From Hyphomicrobiales bacterium (GTDB lineage: Bacteria; Pseudomonadota; Alphaproteobacteria; Rhizobiales; Beijerinckiaceae), in contig JAGXAN010000001.1 in the NCBI GenBank assembly GCA_019075865.1, positions 248,001 to 312,000 on the forward strand: DNA of 64,000 bases, given 5' to 3'. Under the pieces are notes generated by a model. The model saw nothing but the letters and a program-made list of their open reading frames with translations. It was not told where the DNA came from and made no database searches. Within the stretch, counting starts at the first letter, position 1, and each line of letters begins with the position of its first letter. The position numbers and the translations under genes are program-made. Shown in pieces: positions 25,879-33,857 of this stretch.

Positions 25879-26442
25879 ATGGCGCTTGGCAAGGCTGAAT
25901 TGCGCGCGGCAGCTTTGCAGCGCCGCCAAAATCTATCCAGAGCTGATGCCACAAGTTTCGCGCAACGCCTCGCGGACGAGGGCTTGGCCTTTGCACAAAA
26001 AAACCAAGCCAAAACCGTTAGTCTTTATCGCGCCATCGGGGCCGAAGCCAACCCGGCGCTTTTGCTGGATGCGCTGGCGCAGCACGGTTTTACCACCTGT
26101 CTGCCAATAACCGGCAAGCGCGGCGCGCCATTGGTGTTTCGCCAATGGCGGCCAGGCGATCCTCACACCATCGGGCGGATGAATATCGAGGAACCCGCCC
26201 CCGAACTGCCCATTTGCGAACCCGATCTTTTGTTTATGCCATTGGCGGCCTTTGACCGCGACCGCCACCGTATCGGCTATGGGGCCGGATATTATGATGT
26301 GACGTTGCGGCATTTGCGGACGCGGGGCAGGGTGATCGCGGTTGGCCTCGCCTTTGCGTGCCAGGAAGTTGCGCGGGTGCCGTTCGAGGCGCATGACGAG
26401 AAGCTTGACTTTATTCTGACCGAGACCGAATGGATCGGTTGA
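25879..26442 (+). CDS. 5-formyltetrahydrofolate cyclo-ligase
   Basis: The 187-aa enzyme converts 5-formyl-THF to 5,10-methenyl-THF with ATP. It starts MALGKAELRAAALQRRQNL and shows the family blocks CLPITGKRGAPLVFRQW, PDLLFMPLAAFDRDRHRIGYGAGYYDVTL (nucleotide and folate site) and VGLAFACQEVARVPFEAHD. The open frame extends upstream across the 6S RNA, but that part is not protein; ATG 25879 fits homologues. Position after ssrS is as in E. coli ygfA. It is followed 26 nt later by the YmdB-like gene. Confidence 0.93.
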   Translation: MALGKAELRAAALQRRQNLSRADATSFAQRLADEGLAFAQKNQAKTVSLYRAIGAEANPALLLDALAQHGFTTCLPITGKRGAPLVFRQWRPGDPHTIGRMNIEEPAPELPICEPDLLFMPLAAFDRDRHRIGYGAGYYDVTLRHLRTRGRVIAVGLAFACQEVARVPFEAHDEKLDFILTETEWIG

Positions 26443-26468
26443 ACCTTTCCTGAAAGCACACCCAGCCC

Positions 26469-27299
26469 ATGCGCATTCTTTTCATCGGTGATATTGTCGG
26501 CCGCGCCGGACGCGAAGTCGCGCTTGAATATATTCCGCGTTTGCGCCGCGCTTATCAACTCGATTGCGTGATCGTCAATGGCGAGAATGCGGCGGGCGGT
26601 TTTGGCATAACCGAGGCGCTGGTCGAGGAGATACTGGCCGCGGGTGCGGATGCTATTACGCTTGGCAACCACGCCTTCGATCAGCGCGAGGCGCTGGTTT
26701 TCATCGAGCGCCAACCGCGCCTCATTCGCCCGGTCAACTTTCCGCCCGGAACACCGGGGCGGGGCGCAAACCTGATCGAGCTTCATAACGGGGCACGGGT
26801 GCTGGTCGTCAACATTATGGGCCGGGTGTTTATGGATGCGCTGGACGATCCATTTGCCGCCATCGAGCGCGAGTTGACAGCTTGCCCGCTTGGGCCAGGC
26901 TGCGATGCGGCGGTGATTGATCTGCACGCCGAAGCTTCCAGCGAAAAGCAGGCCTTTGCCCATTTCGTCGACGGGCGCGCGTCAATCGTGGTGGGCACCC
27001 ATACCCATGTGCCCACGGCTGACCATCAAATTCTGGCGCATGGCACCGCCTACCAGACCGATGCCGGTATGACCGGGGATTATGACTCGGTGATCGGCAT
27101 GGACAAGGACGAACCCCTGCGCCGGTTCACCCGCAAGATACCTTCGGCACGGTTTGAGCCGGCCTTGAATGCTGCAACCCTTTGCGGATTATGCGTTGAA
27201 ACCGACGACAGAACCGGCCTTGCCCTGAAAGTAGCCCCCTTGCGATTGGGTGGCCGACTTTCGCAAACCCAGCCGGAATTCTGGCCTTCCTGCCTCTAG
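26469..27299 (+). CDS. YmdB-family metallophosphoesterase (TIGR00282)
   Basis: The 276-aa calcineurin-like phosphoesterase begins MRILFIGDIVGRAGRE, with metal ligands in GDIVGR, VNGENAAGGFGIT, ITLGNHAFDQ, VIDLHAEASSEKQA and VVGTHTHVPTAD, and ends with a typical TDAGMTGDYDSVIGMD block. B. subtilis YmdB hydrolyses 2',3'-cyclic nucleotides and affects biofilm formation; the role in alphaproteobacteria is not established. It is likely co-transcribed with 5-FCL. Its stop overlaps the convergent histidine kinase stop within the palindrome CTAG. Confidence 0.92.
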   Translation: MRILFIGDIVGRAGREVALEYIPRLRRAYQLDCVIVNGENAAGGFGITEALVEEILAAGADAITLGNHAFDQREALVFIERQPRLIRPVNFPPGTPGRGANLIELHNGARVLVVNIMGRVFMDALDDPFAAIERELTACPLGPGCDAAVIDLHAEASSEKQAFAHFVDGRASIVVGTHTHVPTADHQILAHGTAYQTDAGMTGDYDSVIGMDKDEPLRRFTRKIPSARFEPALNAATLCGLCVETDDRTGLALKVAPLRLGGRLSQTQPEFWPSCL

Positions 27300-29053
27300 G
27301 CGCTGGCTTTTATCTGCGTCGCGTCGGTGGACTGCGATGGTCGCGGGTCGGCGGCCTTGCCAGTGAGCATTTGCACCAGTCTTGACGGATCCGCGGGCTT
27401 GACGACATAGCCATCGAAACCGGCTTCCAGCGCCTGCGTGCGCTCGCTCGAGAGGGTGCTGGCGGTAACCGCAATCAGGCGCGTCGGATGGCTTTGCCGC
27501 GCGGTTTCAAAGCTGCGGATGGCCTTGGCGGCGCTGATGCCATCCACTTCCGGAAGTCGCAGATCCATCAATATGCAATCAAAATGGCTGCCATTGCAGG
27601 CGGTGGCAATGGCGGCTTTGCCGTCTCCCACCCGCACCACTTCCGCACCAAGGCGCTCGCATTGGCGCGTCAGCACCAAAGCATTGATGTCATTGTCTTC
27701 CGCCAGCAATATGCGGTAGCCCGGTGACAGGCTCTGGCCGGCGGACTGCCCGTCATCGCGAAGATCGCTGGCCTTGGCACCGCCAACGATGCGCAGCAGC
27801 GAAAGCGTGCGCACCGGCCGGGTCAACCAGCCATCATAACCCTGATCGGTGACCTTGCCAAAAGTCTGGCGCTCGAACGGCGATAGCAGCACGATACATT
27901 TGCCAGCCCCTGCATGGCGCGCCGATTGCATCAGATGATTGGTCAGGGCGCTGCCCATCATCGGGTCCAGCAGCACCGCATCAAAGGGCGGGGCGGTGCC
28001 CAAAATGGTCTGGGCTTCAAGCTCGGTCTTGGCATGGGTGACCTTGACGCCAACCATCGCCATCTTGTGGAAGAGATAAGGTGCCTCAAACGGCGAATTG
28101 GCGACAATCAGCACCCGCCGGCCGCGCAGGCCCAGCCGCTCTCCGGGCTGATCCCATGGCCGCAGCGCCGAATGCACCAGCGGCAGGGAAACCATGAACT
28201 CGCTGCCCTCCGGGCCGGTTTGGGTCAGCGCCAGCGTGCCTGCCATTTCATCAACCAGACGCCGCGTAATCGCAAGGCCAAGGCCGCTGCCTTCCATACC
28301 GTCATGAGCATCGGGATCACCCTGCTCATAGCGCCCGAATATCGCGGCGCGGTGTTCGGGCGCTATGCCAATACCGGTATCGCGCACAAAAAACACTAGG
28401 CGGCCATCGCTTTGGGTGACTTCAATGCCAACACCGCCGCTCACCGTGAATTTGACGGCGTTTCCTGCCAGATTCATCAAAATTTGTTGCAGGCGTAGCG
28501 GATCCCCGACCACCGATTGCGGCACATCCGGCCGCACCAAGGCGCTGATTTCAATTTGCTTCCCCTGCGCGCGCGGTGCCAGCAGTTCCACCACCGCCTC
28601 GACACAGGCCACCAGGTTGAATTCAACTTTGGCAATCTCCAACCGGCCCGCTTCGATCCGTGAAAAATCAAGCAATGTTTCCACCAATTGCCCGAGTGAC
28701 TGCCCGGCATTGCGGATGGCCTCGGTATAGGTTGTCTGTTCGCCATCCAGCCGCGTGCCGCTCAACAGGTCGGCCATGCCAATCATGCCACTCAGCGGGG
28801 TGCGAATATCGTGGCTGATTTCGGCCAGATATTGCGATTTGGCCTCATTGGCGGCTTCCGCGCGCGCCTTGGCCCGCGTTGCCAGTTGCAATTGCCAGTT
28901 TTGCGCTTGCAGGGTTTCGCTTTCTGCGCTCAGGGAAGCCAGCTGTCGCATGTAACCGCGCCGCTCCAGTGACAATGCCAAAGTGCTGCCGAGCAAGACG
29001 ATAGCCAACAGCCACGGCACTAAAGGCAGCAGGGAGTACAAGGCAGAAAACAT
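27296..29053 (-). CDS. Hybrid sensor histidine kinase with a degenerate and a normal receiver domain
   Basis: The 585-aa protein has one N-terminal membrane helix ([20 protein letters not shown]), a coiled segment, a dimerisation domain with [20 protein letters not shown] (H81), and an ATPase domain with NLAGNAVKF (N box), [16 protein letters not shown] (G1) and [13 protein letters not shown] (G2). The first receiver-like domain ([15 protein letters not shown] to [10 protein letters not shown]) lacks the acidic pair and has Arg in place of the conserved Lys. The second ([11 protein letters not shown]497 in [20 protein letters not shown]) looks functional. There is no sensory loop or adjacent response regulator, so the signal is unknown. 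Confidence 0.9.
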   Translation of the reverse strand: MFSALYSLLPLVPWLLAIVLLGSTLALSLERRGYMRQLASLSAESETLQAQNWQLQLATRAKARAEAANEAKSQYLAEISHDIRTPLSGMIGMADLLSGTRLDGEQTTYTEAIRNAGQSLGQLVETLLDFSRIEAGRLEIAKVEFNLVACVEAVVELLAPRAQGKQIEISALVRPDVPQSVVGDPLRLQQILMNLAGNAVKFTVSGGVGIEVTQSDGRLVFFVRDTGIGIAPEHRAAIFGRYEQGDPDAHDGMEGSGLGLAITRRLVDEMAGTLALTQTGPEGSEFMVSLPLVHSALRPWDQPGERLGLRGRRVLIVANSPFEAPYLFHKMAMVGVKVTHAKTELEAQTILGTAPPFDAVLLDPMMGSALTNHLMQSARHAGAGKCIVLLSPFERQTFGKVTDQGYDGWLTRPVRTLSLLRIVGGAKASDLRDDGQSAGQSLSPGYRILLAEDNDINALVLTRQCERLGAEVVRVGDGKAAIATACNGSHFDCILMDLRLPEVDGISAAKAIRSFETARQSHPTRLIAVTASTLSSERTQALEAGFDGYVVKPADPSRLVQMLTGKAADPRPSQSTDATQIKASA

Positions 29054-29200
29054 GGCGATGACATCCAGATAAATTCAGCGTTTTCCCACGCATCCGGGCG
29101 AGATGACGTGTGGGTCCTGCCCACCATAAACAAAATGCCTTAATAATGGCCTGCCAAAGCCGAGATGCGCATGGGCGGGTTTATTGGCAAAGCGTGTGGG

Positions 29201-30325
29201 CTAAAGGCTGGATGCGCCACCACCGCCCTTCAGCCGGCGGTAGACATAGGCCTCGACATGCGCGGCTTCTTCGGCCAGCACAATTTGCTGCATTTTCCCG
29301 TGGTCGGGCGATTTATGGCAGACCGGATCAGTCGCCGCCGCATCTCCCGCCAGCGCCAGCGCCTGGCAACGGCAGCCGCCATGGTCGATCTCGCGGCGCT
29401 CGCAGGTGCGGCACAATTCATTCATCCATTGGGTGCCGCGATAGGCGTTGAACGCGGGCGACTGATACCAGATGTCGGCCAGAGAATGTTGCGCCACATT
29501 CCAGAATTCAAGGCTTTTAATGCTTTCCGCCGCGTGGCAGGGCAGGGCGCGCCCTTGCGGGGTAATGTTGATCGTGCGTTTGCCCCAGCCGCCCATGCAG
29601 GCCTTCGGGTAGCGCGCGTGGTAGTCGGGAATGACATGATCGATGACGATTTCCCCTGCGTGTTGCTTTTTCAAAGCTTCCACCGCCGCGATCGCAGCCT
29701 GCGCCTGCACCAGCGTAGGCATCAAAGCCGCCCGATTGGGCACCGCCCACCCATAATATTGCACATGGGCAATTTCGACCCGCCGGGCGCCTAGCTCGAT
29801 GGCCAAAGCCACCATATTTCCGGCGCGGCCCGCATTGGCGCGGTGAATGACGGCGTTGATCGTCAGCGCAAAGCCGGCGTCGCACACGAGGCGCGCAACT
29901 TCGCGCTTTTTGGCAAAGGCGCCGTCGTAGCCCGCGATTTTATCGGCGCTGGCCGCCGTTGAATCCTGAATGGACAATTGCACATGGTCGAGTCCGGCAT
30001 CTGCCAGACGCGTCACCAGCGTCGGGCTCATGCCAATGCCGGAAGTGATCAGATTGGTGTAAAGCCCGACCTTTGCGCAATGTTCGACCAATTCCACGAG
30101 GTCACGCCGCGCCAAAGGCTCACCGCCGGAGAGATGCACTTGCAGCACACCCAGGGCCGCCGCCTCGCTGAACACCCGCTTCCAGCTTTCCGTGTCGATT
30201 TCATCGCTCCGCGACTCTAGCTGCACCGGATTGGAACAATAAGGACACCCAAGCGGGCAGCGATGCGTAAGCTCGGCCAGCAGTCCGATGGGGGCGGGCG
30301 GAACCTCGTGTGCATTCATGGTCAT
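29201..30325 (-). CDS. pqqE: PqqE, radical SAM enzyme of PQQ biosynthesis
   Basis: The 374-aa enzyme joins the Glu and Tyr side chains of PqqA by a carbon-carbon bond, the first step of pyrroloquinoline quinone synthesis. The radical SAM motif CPLGCPYC supplies C23, C27 and C30, followed by QVHLSGGEPLARRDL. The C-terminal SPASM region has cysteines in KACMGGWG, ALPCHAAES, ELCRTCERREIDHGGCRCQA and TDPVCHKS. It starts 3 nt after the pqqD stop and closes the operon pqqABCDE. It works with PqqD as peptide chaperone. Confidence 0.97.
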   Translation of the reverse strand: MTMNAHEVPPAPIGLLAELTHRCPLGCPYCSNPVQLESRSDEIDTESWKRVFSEAAALGVLQVHLSGGEPLARRDLVELVEHCAKVGLYTNLITSGIGMSPTLVTRLADAGLDHVQLSIQDSTAASADKIAGYDGAFAKKREVARLVCDAGFALTINAVIHRANAGRAGNMVALAIELGARRVEIAHVQYYGWAVPNRAALMPTLVQAQAAIAAVEALKKQHAGEIVIDHVIPDYHARYPKACMGGWGKRTINITPQGRALPCHAAESIKSLEFWNVAQHSLADIWYQSPAFNAYRGTQWMNELCRTCERREIDHGGCRCQALALAGDAAATDPVCHKSPDHGKMQQIVLAEEAAHVEAYVYRRLKGGGGASSL

Positions 30326-30328
30326 GGC

Positions 30329-30613
30329 CTATATATCCAGCAATCGCTTTTGCGCCAGATCAGCGAGCAGGGCCCGCACGTCCGTGTCGATGCGGCTGCG
30401 ATCAGCCGCGAAGGTTTGGGAAAGGTCATCAACAATCGCATCGACGCTCGCCAGCCCGGTGCATCGTTGTAAAATCGCCTGCGCCACCGGGTTCAGTTTG
30501 ATCACCCGCTCGGGCGCGAGCAATAACCACTCATTGCGGACCAAATCCTGCTTCAAGCGCACACCGCGCGGCAGTTTCGGTTGGCAATTCCCGGTAATTT
30601 CGCGCAGGCTCAC
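30329..30613 (-). CDS. pqqD: PqqD, PqqA-peptide chaperone
   Basis: The 94-aa protein carries the family signature PKLPRGVRLKQDLVRNEWLLLAPERVIKLN and a RiPP-recognition fold that presents PqqA to PqqE. I place the start at GTG 30613, whose GTGA overlaps the pqqC stop TGA, implying translational coupling; this gives the expected size of about 90 residues. The longer open frame upstream is within pqqC and not real. Confidence 0.93.
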   Translation of the reverse strand: MSLREITGNCQPKLPRGVRLKQDLVRNEWLLLAPERVIKLNPVAQAILQRCTGLASVDAIVDDLSQTFAADRSRIDTDVRALLADLAQKRLLDI

Positions 30614-31389
30614 GCCGCCTGCCCGTGCTGCATCAGGCCAATGCCCGCTTGCGCCTCGGCCGGGTTCCATACCCCCGGCGACAATGCGCCATCGACGTAA
30701 GCGCTCCATAAGGCATCCAACTGTACCCAAAGCACGTCGCATTTGAATTTCAGGGCATTCAGCACCTTTTGCTGATCCTCGATGGTGTTTGCATGGGTGC
30801 ACACATATTCCAGCGCGAAATCCGAATCGCGCTTGGCCTGCACCGGGCGCGCCGAAAAATACGCCAGCGTTTGTTTGCTGACATAGTCGTAATGGGCCAG
30901 CATCCCCGAGACGCGTTCAGAAATGATCTGCGGCGAAAACAACTCGGTCAGCGACGAGGCGATGGCCTCCAGCAGGCTGCGCTCGCCACAAAAATGCACA
31001 TAGGCTTCCACGGCAAAGCGCGTGCCGGGCAAAATGCCGACGGTCGAGCGCACATAGTCGCGCGAAAAGCCAAGACTGTCAGTGAGTTGCAACCAGCGCT
31101 CGATGCCGCCATCGCCTTCGGCGAGGCCATCGTGATCTTCAATGCGCTTGCGCCATTCCCGGCGCATCGCAGCATCTTCCATCCGGGTCAGCACCGTCGC
31201 ATCCTTGATCGGGATCATGGATTGATAATAATAGCGGTTGAGCGCCCAAGCCTGCACCTCGCCCAAGCGGCATTTGCCAGCATGCAGGCGCTGGTGAAAA
31301 CGGTGCAGATTATGGTAGCGCGTGGCCCCAATGGCGCGCAATGCCGCCTCCAGCCCGGCTGGCGACAGCGGCTTTTCCAAAATTGTCAT
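30610..31389 (-). CDS. pqqC: PqqC, pyrroloquinoline-quinone synthase
   Basis: The 259-aa cofactor-free oxidase performs the last ring closure and eight-electron oxidation giving PQQ. Typical blocks are ATRYHNLHRFHQRLHAGKC, WALNRYYYQSMIPIKDA, RIEDHDGLAEGDGGIERWL and EAYVHFCGERSLLEAIASSLTELFSP. ATG 31389 overlaps the pqqB stop (ATGA); codons upstream of it in the same frame belong to the pqqB region. Confidence 0.97.
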   Translation of the reverse strand: MTILEKPLSPAGLEAALRAIGATRYHNLHRFHQRLHAGKCRLGEVQAWALNRYYYQSMIPIKDATVLTRMEDAAMRREWRKRIEDHDGLAEGDGGIERWLQLTDSLGFSRDYVRSTVGILPGTRFAVEAYVHFCGERSLLEAIASSLTELFSPQIISERVSGMLAHYDYVSKQTLAYFSARPVQAKRDSDFALEYVCTHANTIEDQQKVLNALKFKCDVLWVQLDALWSAYVDGALSPGVWNPAEAQAGIGLMQHGQAA

Positions 31390-32285
31390 AAGTCGATCTC
31401 CATGCCGTCTTCCGCGATCTGCCATCCGGCCGCTTCCACGCTTCGTCGCGCGCTCGAGCCTTCGACCAGCACGGGATTGGTGTTGTTGATATGGATGAAA
31501 ACCTTGGCGGCCACGGGCACCTGCGCCCACCCGGCGAGGGAGCCTTGCGCACCGCTCATGGCGATGTGGCCCATTCGCCAAGCGGTCTTGCTCGAGAGGT
31601 GCTGCGCCACCATTTCATCATCCGTGAATGTCGTTCCGTCAAAAAGCAGTAGATCCGCCCCGGCAATCCTCTGCCTCAGTCCATCGGTCAGGCGCGCGCA
31701 CCCGGGAATATAATAAGCGCGGGCGTTACCACTACGAATTTCGAGGCCAATCGTGGTCTCGCTCTCCTCGCCAATCGCGATATTGGCAGCTTCCGCGTAA
31801 AGCGGAACCTTTCCGGGCACAGCAATGGCCTTGATGCGCAGACCATCTACCGGGCTGAAATCGGCATCGACATGGATTTTATGTTGCTTCACCAAATCTG
31901 GGTTCAACACGCCAAACAGGGTATTTTTTGCCAATTCGGCTAAAATAAACGGACTCGCGAACAGGTCAAAGGCCTGGCTTTCGCGAAGCACCAGCAATCC
32001 GGCTACATGATCCACGTCGCCATTTGTCAGCACCACGCCGCGGATCGGCGAACTTCGCCCGGCTTCAGATGGATGCAGGGCCGGGGTCGCCAAAATCTGC
32101 TGGCGCAAGTCAGGTGAGGCGTTCAAAAGCAGCCAACTTATGCCATCGGCGCTGATAGCCAGGCTCGACTGCGTGCGCGGTTTCACTCGGCTGTCGCCGT
32201 TCCAGGCCAACCTGCAATTGGCGCATCCACAATTCCATTGTGGGAAACCACCACCCGCGGCCGAGCCAAGAACTTTAATCTGCAC
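31386..32285 (-). CDS. pqqB: PqqB, metallo-beta-lactamase-fold protein of PQQ biosynthesis
   Basis: The 299-aa protein begins MQIKVLGSAAGGGFPQWNCG, continues with the cysteine-containing CANCRLAWNG, and has VVLTNGDVDHVAGLLVLRE, the PqqB version of the MBL metal motif. The end contains HINNTNPVLVEGSSAR. PqqB probably hydroxylates the PqqA-derived tyrosine. It lies about 46 nt behind pqqA and overlaps pqqC by 4 nt. Confidence 0.97.
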   Translation of the reverse strand: MQIKVLGSAAGGGFPQWNCGCANCRLAWNGDSRVKPRTQSSLAISADGISWLLLNASPDLRQQILATPALHPSEAGRSSPIRGVVLTNGDVDHVAGLLVLRESQAFDLFASPFILAELAKNTLFGVLNPDLVKQHKIHVDADFSPVDGLRIKAIAVPGKVPLYAEAANIAIGEESETTIGLEIRSGNARAYYIPGCARLTDGLRQRIAGADLLLFDGTTFTDDEMVAQHLSSKTAWRMGHIAMSGAQGSLAGWAQVPVAAKVFIHINNTNPVLVEGSSARRSVEAAGWQIAEDGMEIDL

Positions 32286-32331
32286 AGTTTAACCACTCAC
32301 GCTCCGCCCAAGGCGGACTGACCCGATTACT

Positions 32332-32409
32332 TCAGATTTCAGCTGACTCGTAGCTGGTGACTTCCATACCAACGCATACTTCAGTCGCAACGGGGGTTGT
32401 CCAGGTCAT
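32332..32409 (-). CDS. pqqA: PqqA, precursor peptide of PQQ
   Basis: This 25-codon gene encodes a peptide beginning MTWTTPVATEV and containing GMEVTSYESAEI. The E16-x-x-x-Y20 pair is the glutamate and tyrosine that become PQQ. A good ribosome site, GGAGAG, stands about 7 nt before the ATG. It is first in the operon; the gap to pqqB has room for an attenuating stem, which often keeps pqqA more abundant than the rest. Standard ORF length cut-offs miss it. Confidence 0.96.
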   Translation of the reverse strand: MTWTTPVATEVCVGMEVTSYESAEI

Positions 32410-32695
32410 TTCACTCTCCACACTATCTATTCTTGTTTCGGCTTGCCTCAGCCGCATCAGATTGTGTGCCAACTTTCACCTTTGTGCAAGGTAACATTTG
32501 CTGACAAGGTCGGCGCTTGAGCCACTATTTTCTTAGCTTATAGGCTTAAGCCTAATGACGCCATTTCAAGTTGCGCCAGCTCGCCTTCACGCCAATTCCC
32601 GGCGGTTCGTTGCAAGGGTGGGTGCTGCCCATGCGCGGTCACTGGACAGGGCCACCGCCGCTGCCTATATCCGGACGCTGTATCCGGGGTGTCAC
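32410..32695. promoter_or_regulatory. Divergent intergenic region: pqq promoter and promoter of a membrane protein gene
   Basis: These 286 bp separate pqqA (minus) from a small membrane protein (plus). On the minus strand CTTGTCA at about 32497-32503 could be a -35 element, without a clear -10 at ideal spacing. A TGGCAC is present but without the second half of a sigma-54 site. No operator is assigned. Confidence 0.35.
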
Positions 32696-33019
32696 ATGGT
32701 TCGTCTGTTTTTCCGCTTTATCGGTTGGTTGCTGCTGGCTGCCGGTTTTGTGACGCTGTTGATCAATGGCACGCAATCCATCGCCGCAAACCGGGTCATT
32801 CTTTCATCCTTTGGCGAGACCTCACAAAAATTTGCGCCGCAATATCTGGCGCTCGCGCAATCGGCCCTGCACGCCAGCCAATGGGCGTTTCTCGGTAATC
32901 CGGTGCTGGCTTTTCTGTTGATGGTGCCCACGTTCGTTATTTTGCTGATTTTGGGCTCGATCCTGGTTCTTGCCACCGGCAAGCGCGCCAAGCCGATTGG
33001 CTTCAGCAGCCGGCCCTGA
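32696..33019 (+). CDS. Conserved small membrane protein, two helices, unknown
   Basis: The 107-aa protein starts MVRLFFRFIGWLLLAAGFV (first helix) and has a second helix with PVLAFLLMVPTFVILLILGSILVL, ending in a basic tail PIGFSSRP. This pattern and the GFSSRP tail are familiar from Hyphomicrobiales proteins of unknown function, sometimes labelled as PetM-like in databases, a label I would not trust. ATG 32696 was chosen by fit; GGGG lies about 7 nt upstream. It is followed by msrA after 89 bp. Confidence 0.75.
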   Translation: MVRLFFRFIGWLLLAAGFVTLLINGTQSIAANRVILSSFGETSQKFAPQYLALAQSALHASQWAFLGNPVLAFLLMVPTFVILLILGSILVLATGKRAKPIGFSSRP

Positions 33020-33108
33020 TGAAGTAATTGTGATTGGTGAGCGCGCGCAATTGGCCCTATTATGTCAACTCGGGGCCACACTAAACCTCCCCCAACCTGA
33101 GGCCAAAT

Positions 33109-33747
33109 ATGAACTTCTTTCGCAAATCAGCTACCATGCCGGCGCCTGATCAGTCGCTTCCCGGTCGCGCCACGCCGATTGATACGGCCGTCACCCATTT
33201 CGTCAACGGGCAAAAGTTGAAGCCGCCATTCCCGGCAGGCTCGGCCAGCATTCTGTTTGGGCTGGGCTGCTTTTGGGGTGCCGAGCGCAAGTTCTGGAAT
33301 CTGGGCGAGGGCATTCATGTCACTGCCGTTGGCTATGCCGGCGGCTTTACGCCCAACCCCACCTATGAAGAGGTTTGTAGCGGCCATACGGGCCACAATG
33401 AGGTGGTGCTGGTGGTCTATGATCCGGCCCGGATCAGCATTGAAAAGCTGCTCAAGACTTTTTGGGAAAGCCATGATCCGACACAGGGCATGCGCCAGGG
33501 TAATGATCAGGGCACGCAATATCGTTCGGGCATTTATGTGACATCGCCCGAGCAGCGCGCTGCCGCCCTGGCCTCGCGCGATGTTTATGCCAAGGCCTTG
33601 GCCGCCAGCAAGGCAGGCAGCATCACGACCGAGATTCGGGACGCGCCGCCTTTCTATTATGCGGAAGCCTATCACCAACAATATCTGGCCAAGAACCCGG
33701 CTGGCTATTGCGGTTTGGGCGGCACGGGCGTCACCTGCGCCATTTAA
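33109..33747 (+). CDS. msrA: Peptide-methionine (S)-S-oxide reductase MsrA
   Basis: The 212-aa enzyme repairs methionine-S-sulfoxide in proteins. The active site [13 protein letters not shown] places the catalytic cysteine at C54; downstream are [25 protein letters not shown] and [12 protein letters not shown], which are diagnostic. The Asp/Tyr-rich end ([16 protein letters not shown]) and [12 protein letters not shown] supply the possible resolving cysteines. No msrB domain is fused. Confidence 0.96.
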   Translation: MNFFRKSATMPAPDQSLPGRATPIDTAVTHFVNGQKLKPPFPAGSASILFGLGCFWGAERKFWNLGEGIHVTAVGYAGGFTPNPTYEEVCSGHTGHNEVVLVVYDPARISIEKLLKTFWESHDPTQGMRQGNDQGTQYRSGIYVTSPEQRAAALASRDVYAKALAASKAGSITTEIRDAPPFYYAEAYHQQYLAKNPAGYCGLGGTGVTCAI

Positions 33748-33857
33748 CACCCGCCTGGCGTGGTTTTATGCGTCCAAAAGCTAATTTCGAGCGCATTGCA
33801 ATATCAGGTTCCGGGGGGCTATGAACGAGCACGATCTCATTCAACCCCGGAGCGGCC

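Noticed and set aside
32410-32500. Sigma-54 promoter before pqqA
   Set aside because: A TGGCAC is present on the minus strand, but the matching TTGC-type second half at the correct spacing is missing.
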